38,316 bases of DNA from Chloroflexota bacterium. Lineage in GTDB: Bacteria; Chloroflexota; Dormibacteria; CF-121. Location of the stretch: assembly GCA_005880875.1 (NCBI GenBank), contig VBJI01000017.1, forward strand, positions 1-38,316, read 5' to 3'. The notes below the pieces were generated by a model. It did not search any database. It had not been told where the DNA came from and saw nothing but the letters and a program-made list of their open reading frames with translations. A program made the translations under genes and the position numbers. Below, one piece after another: positions 23,970-32,134 of the stretch. Numbering within the stretch: the stretch's first letter is position 1; each line of letters opens with the position of its first letter.

Positions 23970-26579
23970 TCAGCGCCTGGCGAAGTAGCGGTGGAAGCCC
24001 TCGACGATGTGCTCGAGGTCGCGGCGCTGAAGGCCCTGGTGGCAACCGATGGCAAATCCGCGTCGATTGATGCGGGCCGCCACCGGGTACTGCGGTTCGA
24101 GGTCGCCGAAGACCTTGCGATACACGGGCTGGTTGATCAACGGCATCAAATGCCGGGTTTCGATGCCGGCCATCTCCAGGTGCAGCAGCAGCGCTTCGCG
24201 GTCGACCCCATCCTTGACGATGATCGGGTACATCATCCAGGCATGCTCCGTGTCTTTTCGCACCGTGGGGAGCTGAAGATACCGGGTGAGATCGGCGAGA
24301 CCGCTGTTCAAGGTCGCGGCGTTTTCCTGGCGGCGGCGGAGAATGTCCTGATAGCGGGCCAGCTCGCCGACGCCGAGGGCCGCCTCCATCTCGGTCGCCC
24401 GATAGCTGTAGCCGACGTGAATGAAGGAGAAGCGGCGCGCCACCATCTGCTTGAGGACGTCCTTGTCCTTGGTGTCGTCGTCATCAATCGATAGATAGAT
24501 GTTGTCGCGCCCGTGGTTCATGAGGCTCTTCATCAGCGTCGCCAGGCTCTCGTCGTTCGTGGTGGCAAATCCGCCGACACCGGTCACGATCAGGTGGGCC
24601 ACATAGCTGGAAAAGCACGCGACATCGCCCCACGACCCGGTGGGCCGGCCTTTGTAGTGGACGAACATGGTCTCGCACGAGTCCTCGATCACGCGCAGGT
24701 CGTGCGCGTTCGCGAACGCCATGATCGGGTCCATGTCACAGGGCTGACCAAACAGGTGGACCGGCATGATGGCGCGCGTCCGTCGGCTCAGATGCTTCGA
24801 CAGTTGCGCCGGGTCGATGCCGACGTGATCGGACTCCACGTCGACGAAGACCGGCTTGAGCCCGTTCTGCAGCACGACGTTGGAGCTGGCTACGAAGGTG
24901 ACGGCCGGGACCAGGATCTCGTCGTCGGGCTTCCACTGGTAGTGCTCCTTGAGCGCGTGGACGGCCACCTGCAGCGCGCTCGTCCCGCTGTTGCAGAAGA
25001 TCGCGTAGCGCCGGTCGTGGAGCCGGGCGAATTCCTGCTCGAAGCGCTGGGTGTACTCACCGTACGACAGCCGGTTTTTGTTGAGAACGTCGTTGACGTA
25101 TTCCCGCTGCAGGGCGCTGATCTCCGCCGTGCCGAGGCCGATGCGCGCCGGGGTGCCCTGCGCGGCCGGGCGCGCTTCCATGGGCGCGAGAACGGGCGTA
25201 CCCTTTCGCATCGTCGCCATCAGGTCGGTGCCTTGACCGTCCGGCTGGTAGCCGCGCTGCCGCAGCATGGTCTGGACGCCGGCGCGCTCGCCCCGACCGA
25301 GGCCCAGGATGATCCGTCCGGCGGGCGCCAGCACCCGATCGAGCTCTTCGACGGCCTGCTCCTGCCCCGCGGCTCGTCCTGGATGACCCCAGAGCGCCAG
25401 GTCGAAGCTGCCGTCCGGAAATGGCAGGGCGGTTTCGGAGCCGCGCAGCAGCGGCCGGCCGAAACGACGGGCCCAGCGCAGCTTGTTCAGGCGATCATCC
25501 AGCCCAACCGCCTCCGGCAGCGAGGCCAGCAAGGGATCCGCGCCGCACTCGAGCAGGAGGGTTCGTTGGCTCCCCTGTGAGGCATCCTGGATCGCCGCCA
25601 TCCGCCGCCGGGCGCGCGCCCGGCGAATTGGGTTGTACGACGTCAGCGACCAGCTCTCGTAATCGGCCGAGTCCGGCGAGTTGCGGAGCTGCCGCAGGCG
25701 CCAGAACGTGCGCAGGTAGGAGACGACGAACTGCAGGAGCATCACGTGCGAGCGTCCGGTGAAGCGCGCCTTGTGATGGAGCGGCACCTCGATCACCTGG
25801 TGGCCATCCGCGACGATCCGCAGGAGGATGTCCTCGAGGACGTCGAAGTTGCGACCCTCTACCGCGATGGTCTTGATCACGGACTGGCGGTAAAGCCGAA
25901 AACCGGATGACATGTCGCGAAACTGCACCCCGAGGCCGAAGCCGTACACCCGGTTCAGGATGCGGCTGAAGAGCTTGCGGTAGATCGGCATGTCGGCGCG
26001 GCCGCCTTCGACGTAGCGGGACGCGATCACCAGGGCGGCATTCTCCCGCTCGGCCCACATCGCCTCCAGGAAATCGGGATCGTGCTGGTGGTCGCCGTCC
26101 ATGGTGGCGATGTACCGACCGCGCGCCACGCTGAAGCCCATCCGCAAGGCGCCACCGTAGCCCGGCTCGGTCTGTCGCGCCACCCGAGCCCCGCCTTCGG
26201 CGGCGACCTGGGGCGTGCCATCGGTCGATCCCGCGTCGACCACGATCACCTCGTAGCTCACGTGCAGGCGTTCGAGAACAGCCCGGACCTGGGGCAGCAG
26301 CGTCCGGAGGTTACTGGCCTCGTTCCAGGCGAGCACCATGATGGTCAAGTCGACCATCGGGGTGATCAGCTTGGGCGTCTCGTCGCCGGCGGGCTCGGTC
26401 AGGTCAGGGATGCCGTCCACGACCGGGAAGCCGTGGCCGCCGAGGCAGCGGGCGATGTCCGCCTCGACCACGCGCAAGCGCAGCCGGCAGCGCGGACAGG
26501 CGAGGTCCGCCGGCAGCGGATTGGGCTGCTCGAATCGAAGTGATTCGAGGCGGGCACTCTGATCGAGAACGCCGTCCAG
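23970..26579 (-). CDS. Fusion: zinc-ribbon, family 2 glycosyltransferase, methyltransferase-like domain and DegT/ColD-like domain
   Basis: About 869 residues from CTG 26579; the region before TTG 26477 is needed because it holds CPRC. Order: Trm112-like zinc ribbon (C28, C31, C45, H49; ending VVDGIPDL); DPM1-like GT2 (77-300, with MDGDHQHDP near 161-169); a degenerate SAM-methyltransferase-like domain (about 320-465, DGSFDLALW); and a PLP-fold DegT-type domain (490-869). In the last, the Schiff-base lysine position reads SSYVAHLIVTGVGG, with His662. His replaces Lys in ColD and in the E1 dehydrase of 3,6-dideoxysugars, so a dehydratase rather than an aminotransferase is possible. A cell-surface glycan role is inferred. 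The start is uncertain because sequence seems lost at this junction. Confidence 0.75.
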   Translation of the reverse strand: MDGVLDQSARLESLRFEQPNPLPADLACPRCRLRLRVVEADIARCLGGHGFPVVDGIPDLTEPAGDETPKLITPMVDLTIMVLAWNEASNLRTLLPQVRAVLERLHVSYEVIVVDAGSTDGTPQVAAEGGARVARQTEPGYGGALRMGFSVARGRYIATMDGDHQHDPDFLEAMWAERENAALVIASRYVEGGRADMPIYRKLFSRILNRVYGFGLGVQFRDMSSGFRLYRQSVIKTIAVEGRNFDVLEDILLRIVADGHQVIEVPLHHKARFTGRSHVMLLQFVVSYLRTFWRLRQLRNSPDSADYESWSLTSYNPIRRARARRRMAAIQDASQGSQRTLLLECGADPLLASLPEAVGLDDRLNKLRWARRFGRPLLRGSETALPFPDGSFDLALWGHPGRAAGQEQAVEELDRVLAPAGRIILGLGRGERAGVQTMLRQRGYQPDGQGTDLMATMRKGTPVLAPMEARPAAQGTPARIGLGTAEISALQREYVNDVLNKNRLSYGEYTQRFEQEFARLHDRRYAIFCNSGTSALQVAVHALKEHYQWKPDDEILVPAVTFVASSNVVLQNGLKPVFVDVESDHVGIDPAQLSKHLSRRTRAIMPVHLFGQPCDMDPIMAFANAHDLRVIEDSCETMFVHYKGRPTGSWGDVACFSSYVAHLIVTGVGGFATTNDESLATLMKSLMNHGRDNIYLSIDDDDTKDKDVLKQMVARRFSFIHVGYSYRATEMEAALGVGELARYQDILRRRQENAATLNSGLADLTRYLQLPTVRKDTEHAWMMYPIIVKDGVDREALLLHLEMAGIETRHLMPLINQPVYRKVFGDLEPQYPVAARINRRGFAIGCHQGLQRRDLEHIVEGFHRYFARR
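26529..26549. repeat. Perfect 8-base inverted repeat at the divergent gene junction
   Basis: CTCGAATC and GATTCGAG are separated by five bases. It lies inside the start region of both divergent genes, where each has lost its conserved beginning. It may mark a fold-back join. Confidence 0.5.
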
Positions 26580-26582
26580 CTG

Positions 26583-27593
26583 GTGATGCCGTCACCGACC
26601 GCGCTGGTGGCCGACCGGGTCAAGCAGGCGACCGCCGATCGGGCCGACCTGTTCCTGACCGGTGTGATGATGGGAGGCGGGCCGGACCACTGGGCGGTGG
26701 AGGCCCACCTGCGCGAGGGACTGCGGGTCTATGCCACCCCGGATGCCGCACGGACCTTCGACGATGACCTGGGCCGCGTCGAGGCGATGGGCGTGCGCCT
26801 CGTCGACTCGGCTGACCGGGCGAACGGCGCCCGTCGCCTGGAGATGCGGGATTTCTATGGCGCCGAGCTGATAGATGCGCTACGGGCGTTCGGGGTCAGC
26901 ACGGTGTTCGATGCGGTCGCGGCGGCCGTCTTCGATCACGGTGCGGCGCCGCCGGGCGTGAGCGACCGCCGGTTTCGTTTCGACTATCTGCGCGAGCAGG
27001 TCGAGCGCGGCACCGGGCTGGCGGGGTTCGGCTTTCTCAGCGGTGAGGTCCCCTCGCGGATGACCCGAATGGAAGCGGTGGCGAGGACCTGGACCGGATC
27101 CGAGCCGCTGTTTCTGATGGATACCGGCCCGGCGGCCATCCTGGGTGCGCTCGACGATGGTCGCGTCGGGTCGACCCGACGACCGATGGTGGCAAACCTC
27201 GGAAACTTCCATACGATTGCCACCCTCCTCGACGGGCAGCGGATCGTAGGGCTGTTCGAGCACCACACCGGCGAGCTCACCCGCGAAAAGTTGGAGGGCT
27301 ACCTCGACGGACTCGCCACCGGCCGGCTGTCCAACCAGGCGGTCTTCGACGACATGGGGCACGGGGCACTGGAGCTCGGACCGGTCACGTCGCCCCCCGA
27401 GCTACTCGCGGTCACGGGGCCGCGGCGCCGCCTCCTCGACGGGTCGCGATTGCGCCCGCACCTGGCCGTACCGCACGGCGACATGATGCTGGCCGGGTGC
27501 TTTGGGCTGCTGCGGGCGCTCGCCGGGCGGTTGCCCGAGTTTTCCCCGGCGATCGACGAACAGCTGAGGCGAAGCGGATCTGAAATCGGCTGA
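26583..27593 (+). CDS. DUF1786 protein, N-terminus missing
   Basis: A 336-residue protein matching DUF1786 (named from a supposed pyruvate-formate-lyase-activating link that is unproven). Seen are LPSPT-like MPSPTALVADRV, FLTGVMMGGGPDHWAVEAHLR, VYATPDAARTFDDDL, FLMDTGPAAILGAL and NLGNFHTIATLLDG. Family homology continues upstream of the start codons through LIENAVQLV, and the expected first 20 residues (a glycine-rich, actin-like nucleotide loop of the IDxGxGTQD type) are absent; a TGA lies just before. So GTG 26583 or ATG 26586 is only the first available start. It probably follows a deletion that also removed the glycosyltransferase start. Confidence 0.7.
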   Translation: MMPSPTALVADRVKQATADRADLFLTGVMMGGGPDHWAVEAHLREGLRVYATPDAARTFDDDLGRVEAMGVRLVDSADRANGARRLEMRDFYGAELIDALRAFGVSTVFDAVAAAVFDHGAAPPGVSDRRFRFDYLREQVERGTGLAGFGFLSGEVPSRMTRMEAVARTWTGSEPLFLMDTGPAAILGALDDGRVGSTRRPMVANLGNFHTIATLLDGQRIVGLFEHHTGELTREKLEGYLDGLATGRLSNQAVFDDMGHGALELGPVTSPPELLAVTGPRRRLLDGSRLRPHLAVPHGDMMLAGCFGLLRALAGRLPEFSPAIDEQLRRSGSEIG

Positions 27594-27609
27594 ACGAGAG
27601 CGGCACCCG

Positions 27610-27615
27610 TAGAAT
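27610..27615 (+). promoter_or_regulatory. -10 box of the AAA/VWA operon
   Basis: TAGAAT, 33 bases before the TTG start, with AGAGG as ribosome binding site six bases before TTG. The -35 region is weak. Confidence 0.4.
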
Positions 27616-27648
27616 CGAAAGGCGTCACCACATTCAAAGAGGTTTGCA

Positions 27649-29043
27649 TTGGAGAACGCCACGACCATCGCCCAGCTTCGCCAGAGTGAGTACCGTGTCC
27701 TCCCCGTCAAGGAAGAGATGCGCAAGAACCTTGTTCGCAAGATCAAGGCGAGCGACGTGCTCTTCCCGGGCATCATCGGATATGACGGGTCCGTCATCCC
27801 GCAGGTGGAGAACGCCATCCTGTCGGGCCAGGACGTCGTGTTCCTCGGTGAGCGCGGCCAGGCGAAGAGCCGGCTGATCCGGTCACTCGTCAGCCTCCTC
27901 GATGAGCAGGTCCCGGTCATCGACGGCTGCGAGATCAACGACAATCCCTACGTCCCGATCTGCCGGGCATGCCGCGACCGGGTCGCGGCCCAGGCTGACC
28001 GGGTGGCGGTGCGCTGGATCAGTCCGGACGAACGCTACAGCGAGAAGCTGGCCACGCCGGATACCTCGATCGCCGACCTGATCGGTGAGGTGGATCCGAT
28101 CCGGGTGGCCGAGGGCAAGTACCTGGCGGACGAGCTGACCATCCACTACGGCCTGGTGCCGCGCACGAACCGCGGCATCTTCGCCATCAATGAGCTGCCC
28201 GATCTGGCGGAGCGGATCCAGGTGGGCTTGCTGAACCTGATCGAGGAACGGGATGTCCAGATCCGCGGTTTCAAGCTACGCTTGCCGATCGACGTCTACG
28301 TCGTCGCCAGCGCGAACCCCGAGGATTACACCAACCGCGGCCGGATCATCACCCCGCTCAAGGACCGATTCGGGGCGCAGATCCGAACCCACTATCCCCG
28401 CAGCGTCGAGGATGAGATCCGCATCGTCGAGCAGGAGCGGACCGACTTCCAGGATCGCGAGCTCACGGTGATCATGCCGGACTACATGAAAGAGATCGTG
28501 GCGGAGGTGACCCAGCTCGCTCGCCGCAGCCCGAAGGTAAACCAGCGGTCGGGGGTCAGCGTCCGAATCTCGATCACCAACTACGAAAACCTCGCGTCGA
28601 ATGCCTCTCGCCGCGCGCTCCGCACCGGCGAGACCGAGGCGGTGCCCCGGATCAGCGATCTTCCCTCGATCATTCCCTCCAGCGCGGGCAAGCTCGAGAT
28701 GGAGACCTGGGAAGAGGGTGATGACCAGACGGTCTTGGAGAAGATCATCAAGACGGCCGTCCTCAATGTGTTTCGACGCCATTTCGAGTCCAGCCAGTTC
28801 ACGGAACTGGTGCAACGCTTCGACGCCGGTCTGACCTTTGAAGTCTCCGAGGGCCAGCCGGCCGAGCGCTATATGGCCCTACTGCGCGAGCTGCCTGGAA
28901 TGGAAAAGGCGTTGAAGGGCCTGGGCCTCGACAAGCGGCCGGCGCTCGCCGCCTCAGGGGTCGAGTTCGTGCTCGAGGGGCTGCATCTCAGCAAGCGGAT
29001 CAACAAGACCGAGCTGGACGGTGGCGCGATCTACGCCGGCTAA
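27649..29043 (+). CDS. ChlI-like AAA+ ATPase
   Basis: A 464-residue AAA+ protein related to magnesium chelatase subunit I and MoxR. Walker A is GERGQAKS (67-74). Walker B is GIFAINELPDL, and SANPEDYTNRGRIITPLKDRF includes the sensor and arginine-finger region. The length and gene order resemble the mycobacterial Rv0958-Rv0959 pair, as I recall it. It would remodel a target together with the VWA protein encoded two codons later. No chlorophyll or cobalamin chelatase large subunit is nearby, so metal insertion is unproven. It starts TTG with AGAGG upstream. Confidence 0.85.
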   Translation: MENATTIAQLRQSEYRVLPVKEEMRKNLVRKIKASDVLFPGIIGYDGSVIPQVENAILSGQDVVFLGERGQAKSRLIRSLVSLLDEQVPVIDGCEINDNPYVPICRACRDRVAAQADRVAVRWISPDERYSEKLATPDTSIADLIGEVDPIRVAEGKYLADELTIHYGLVPRTNRGIFAINELPDLAERIQVGLLNLIEERDVQIRGFKLRLPIDVYVVASANPEDYTNRGRIITPLKDRFGAQIRTHYPRSVEDEIRIVEQERTDFQDRELTVIMPDYMKEIVAEVTQLARRSPKVNQRSGVSVRISITNYENLASNASRRALRTGETEAVPRISDLPSIIPSSAGKLEMETWEEGDDQTVLEKIIKTAVLNVFRRHFESSQFTELVQRFDAGLTFEVSEGQPAERYMALLRELPGMEKALKGLGLDKRPALAASGVEFVLEGLHLSKRINKTELDGGAIYAG

Positions 29044-31035
29044 ATGATCTCGCGGTCCAACCGCTACGAGCGCTGGGACGGATCTCAGGAGCCCTTCGGA
29101 CGCGATGCGGAGGACCTCTTCGACCGGCTCGCCGAGGATCTGTTCCAGGGCGGCGACTTCGACTACGCGTTGCACCGGCTGATGAGTCGCGGCTGGCGCG
29201 ACCGTCAGGGGCGCAAGCTGCCCGGCTTCGAGGAGATGCTGGAGCGGCTCCGGCAGAAGCGGCTGCAGCAGCTGAAGCGGTACAACCTGAATGACGTCTT
29301 CGGCAACATTCGGGAGCGCCTGAACGACATTCTTCGTCGCGAGCGCCAGGGCATCAACGAGCGATTGGAACAGGCGCCCGAGAGCGCGAAGCGGGTGCTG
29401 CAGAAGATCACGAAGAAGAAGCTGCAGGAGCTCGACCGGCTGCCCGAGGACGTGGGCGGCACCATCCGTCAGCTGAACGACTACGAGTTCATGGACGAAG
29501 GCGCGGCGCAGGCTTTCCAGAAGCTGATGGAGGAGCTCAAGCAGCAGGTCTCGCAGACCTACTTCAAGAACATGACCCGCACCATGCAGCAGCTGCGGCC
29601 CGAGCAGCTCACTGAGATCAAAGAAATGATGAAGGCGCTCAACCAGATGCTGCGCGATCGGCTCGAGGGCAAGCCGCCGAAATTCGAGCAGTTCATGCAA
29701 CGCTTCGGCCATTTCTTCGGCCCCAATCCGCCGAAGACGCTCGACGAGCTGATCCAGCACCTGGAGCGGCAGATGGCGCAGATGGAATCCTTGATGCAGT
29801 CCCTCTCGCCGGAGATGCGCCAGCAGATGCAGGATCTGATCGAGACGACCCTCAACGATCCGGAGCTGCAGGCGCAGATGGCCGAGCTCGCCGCGCAGTT
29901 GGAGCTGTTGTCGCCGCGTCCCGGGCTAGGCAGCCGCTACGCGTTCTACGGCTCGGAGTCGCTGCCGCTGCAGGAGGCGCTGTCGTTGATGGAGCGCCTG
30001 CAGGGCATCGAGGACCTGGAATCCGCGTTGCGCGAGGGCTACCAGGGCCGGCAGCTCACGCCGGAGCAGTCCGCGCAGCTGCAGCAGTTGCTCGGGTCGG
30101 ATGCTCGTCAGGCGGCGGACCAGATGAGTGAGCTCGCTTCCCAACTGGAAAAGAAGGGTTACGTGCAACGCGGCCGGCGCGGCATGGAGCTGACTCCGCG
30201 CGGGATGCGCCGCATCGGACAAAAGGCGTTACGCGATCTCTACACCCGGTTGAAGCGCGACCGCTTCGGCGATCATCCGATCAGCGTTCGCGGGCTCGGC
30301 TCGGAGCGATCCGATGAGACCAAGGTCTACGAGTTTGGCGATGCCTTCAATCTTCATGTCGAGCAGACCCTGATGAACGCGCTGCGGCGCGAAGGTCCCC
30401 GCGAACCGATCCGGCTGAAGACTGACGACTTCGAGGTCTACCGTTCGGAGTTCAGCGCCCAGTCGGCGACGGTGCTGATGATCGACATGAGCCGGTCGAT
30501 GCCATTGCGGGGCTACTTCTACGCTGCCAAGAAGGTGGCGCTGGCGCTGGATGCGCTGATCCGCAGCCAGTTTCCGCGCGATTTTCTGCAAGTGATCGCC
30601 TTCAGCGATTATGCCCGGCCGGTGAAATCGCATCAGCTGGCCGAGCTGACCTACAACGAGTCGATCTATGGCACGAACATCCAGCACGGGCTGATGCTGG
30701 CTCGCCAGTTCCTGAACCGGCACAAGACCGGCAACAAACAGGTGATCATCGTCACCGACGGGGAGCCGACCGCACACATGGAAGGCCAGCAGGCTGTCTT
30801 CTTCTATCCACCGTTGCCCGAGACCTTTCAGAAAACGCTGCTCGAGGTGCAGCGCTGCACCCGAGAGCACATCGTCATCAATACCTTCATGCTCGACAAC
30901 GACTACCACCTGGTCTCGTTCGTCAAGCAGATGACTCGCATGAACGGTGGTCGGGCCTTCTTCGCCAGCGCCGACCGGCTGGGGGACTACGTCCTGCTCG
31001 ACTACGTCGACCGCAAACGCAAGGCCAGCCGCTGA
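29044..31035 (+). CDS. VWA-domain partner of the AAA+ ATPase
   Basis: A 663-residue protein. Residues 1-280 are mostly helical and rich in Gln, Glu, Leu and Met (likely coiled coils); the VWA domain is at about 470-655. Its metal (MIDAS) site is DMSRS (from Asp481) with Thr in YGTNIQHG and Asp572 in VTDGEP. VWA proteins of this type pair with MoxR/ChlI ATPases and recruit the substrate. It starts ATG directly after the ATPase stop (TAAATG). Its stop overlaps the methyltransferase gene by CTGA. Confidence 0.88.
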   Translation: MISRSNRYERWDGSQEPFGRDAEDLFDRLAEDLFQGGDFDYALHRLMSRGWRDRQGRKLPGFEEMLERLRQKRLQQLKRYNLNDVFGNIRERLNDILRRERQGINERLEQAPESAKRVLQKITKKKLQELDRLPEDVGGTIRQLNDYEFMDEGAAQAFQKLMEELKQQVSQTYFKNMTRTMQQLRPEQLTEIKEMMKALNQMLRDRLEGKPPKFEQFMQRFGHFFGPNPPKTLDELIQHLERQMAQMESLMQSLSPEMRQQMQDLIETTLNDPELQAQMAELAAQLELLSPRPGLGSRYAFYGSESLPLQEALSLMERLQGIEDLESALREGYQGRQLTPEQSAQLQQLLGSDARQAADQMSELASQLEKKGYVQRGRRGMELTPRGMRRIGQKALRDLYTRLKRDRFGDHPISVRGLGSERSDETKVYEFGDAFNLHVEQTLMNALRREGPREPIRLKTDDFEVYRSEFSAQSATVLMIDMSRSMPLRGYFYAAKKVALALDALIRSQFPRDFLQVIAFSDYARPVKSHQLAELTYNESIYGTNIQHGLMLARQFLNRHKTGNKQVIIVTDGEPTAHMEGQQAVFFYPPLPETFQKTLLEVQRCTREHIVINTFMLDNDYHLVSFVKQMTRMNGGRAFFASADRLGDYVLLDYVDRKRKASR

Positions 31036-31913
31036 AGGATCGCGTCGCCGAGCACAACAAGCAGATGTGGGAGCGGCTGGCCAAAGCCGCTATGAACTAC
31101 ACGCGGCCCTTCGGGCGGCCGCCCAAGTCCCGAGCCGGCATGCGCCGCTTTATGGATCCGCGAGGCCGTCTCAAGGGCGTGCGCCTCGACGGCGCCCGAG
31201 TGCTGGGGCTCGCTGCCGGCGGTGGCTGGGACCCGGTGATCTTCGCCAAGCTGGGCGCTGAGACGACCGTGTTCGACATCTCGCCGACCCAGTTGCAAAC
31301 GGTCCGCCACCTGGCGGCGCGCCAGCGCGTCAAGCTGCGGCTGGTGCGCGGCAACATGAAAGACCTTTCGGTGTTCAAGGACGCCTCCTTCGACGTCGTC
31401 TGGCACTGTCATTCGCTGGTCTTCATCGACGACGCGGTCCGGGTGCTCAAGGAAGTCGGGCGGGTACTGGCGCCCGGCGGTACCTACCTGCTGTCGACCA
31501 TGCACCCCACGACCCTGCGGCTGTACGGCACCTACAAGGATGGGGGCTGGCGGCCGAAGATCAGCTATTTCACGGACAAGCCGGTTCCCTATGTCAGCGA
31601 GTGGGACATGACCTGGACGCTCGGGAACAAGAAGCTGGTGGCGCCGACCATCGAGTTCGGCCATCGCTTCGAGACCATTGTCAATGGGATGGTGGCGGGG
31701 GGCATGGTGGTCGACGGGATCTGGGAGTTCTCTCCCGGTCCGCCCGAGCCCGACGCGGAGCCTGGCAGCGAGGCGCATCTCGACCTGCTGTTCCCGGCCT
31801 TCATCGAGGTGCGCGGCAAGAAACCGGTGCCGGGCGCCTTTGCCGCCGATAGGCGGCCAGCAGCTCGGCCCGCTGTGGCGGCGAAAGGTACTTCACGGCG
31901 TCGCGCACGGTGA
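31032..31913 (+). CDS. SAM-dependent class I methyltransferase
   Basis: A 293-residue protein. Motif I is VLGLAAGGGWDPVIFAKLG; ETTVFDISPTQL gives the acidic residue of motif II; and FDVVWHCHSLVFIDDAVRVLKEVGRVLAPGGTYLLS contains motifs III-IV. The substrate is unknown. The start is probably CTG at 31032: it overlaps the VWA stop as CTGA and gives KDRVAEHNKQMWERLAK, a typical first helix. ATG 31065 is the alternative and would shorten it by 11 residues. The last 30 residues are basic and Ala-rich and read through the convergent alkD remnant. Probably works with the ATPase/VWA pair. Confidence 0.82.
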   Translation: MKDRVAEHNKQMWERLAKAAMNYTRPFGRPPKSRAGMRRFMDPRGRLKGVRLDGARVLGLAAGGGWDPVIFAKLGAETTVFDISPTQLQTVRHLAARQRVKLRLVRGNMKDLSVFKDASFDVVWHCHSLVFIDDAVRVLKEVGRVLAPGGTYLLSTMHPTTLRLYGTYKDGGWRPKISYFTDKPVPYVSEWDMTWTLGNKKLVAPTIEFGHRFETIVNGMVAGGMVVDGIWEFSPGPPEPDAEPGSEAHLDLLFPAFIEVRGKKPVPGAFAADRRPAARPAVAAKGTSRRRAR

Positions 31914-32133
31914 CGCCTGAAGCGACGGCGCAGCGCGGCAATAGCCAGCGGTAGACGACGTCGGGCTGTCGCCTCCCGCGTGATGGCGCGAACCATCTGC
32001 CGCATGTCGGGCAGGCTGACGCCGAGAAGGTCGAGGTCGCTCTTCAGATGGGCTTTCTCGGCGACCCGCGCCGCGGATTCCGATGACGCCGCCGCTCCGC
32101 CTCGATCTGCGATGCCAGGGCTGAGGCGGACGC
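31801..32133 (-). pseudogene. DNA alkylation repair (AlkD-like) remnant
   Basis: Three pieces on the minus strand read as parts of one AlkD-type HEAT-repeat DNA glycosylase. ALASQIEAERRRHRNP (about 32,075-32,122) continues after a one-base shift as RVAEKAHLKSDLDLLGVSLPDMRQMVRAITREA (to about 31,970). Then, after another shift, comes RQPDVVYRWLLPRCAVASGVTVRDAVKYLSPPQRAELLAAY, ending at TGA 31801. AlkD proteins have about 230 residues; some 140 in the middle are missing. It cannot be functional as written. It lies between the methyltransferase end and the luciferase-like gene. The family call rests on recognition of the two conserved ends and is moderate. Confidence 0.55.
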
Positions 32134-32134
32134 C

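Noticed and set aside
27649-31035. Magnesium or cobalt chelatase for chlorophyll or cobalamin
   Set aside because: No BchH/CobN-type large subunit or other tetrapyrrole-metal genes adjoin, and the haem genes at 7-10 kb do not need one.
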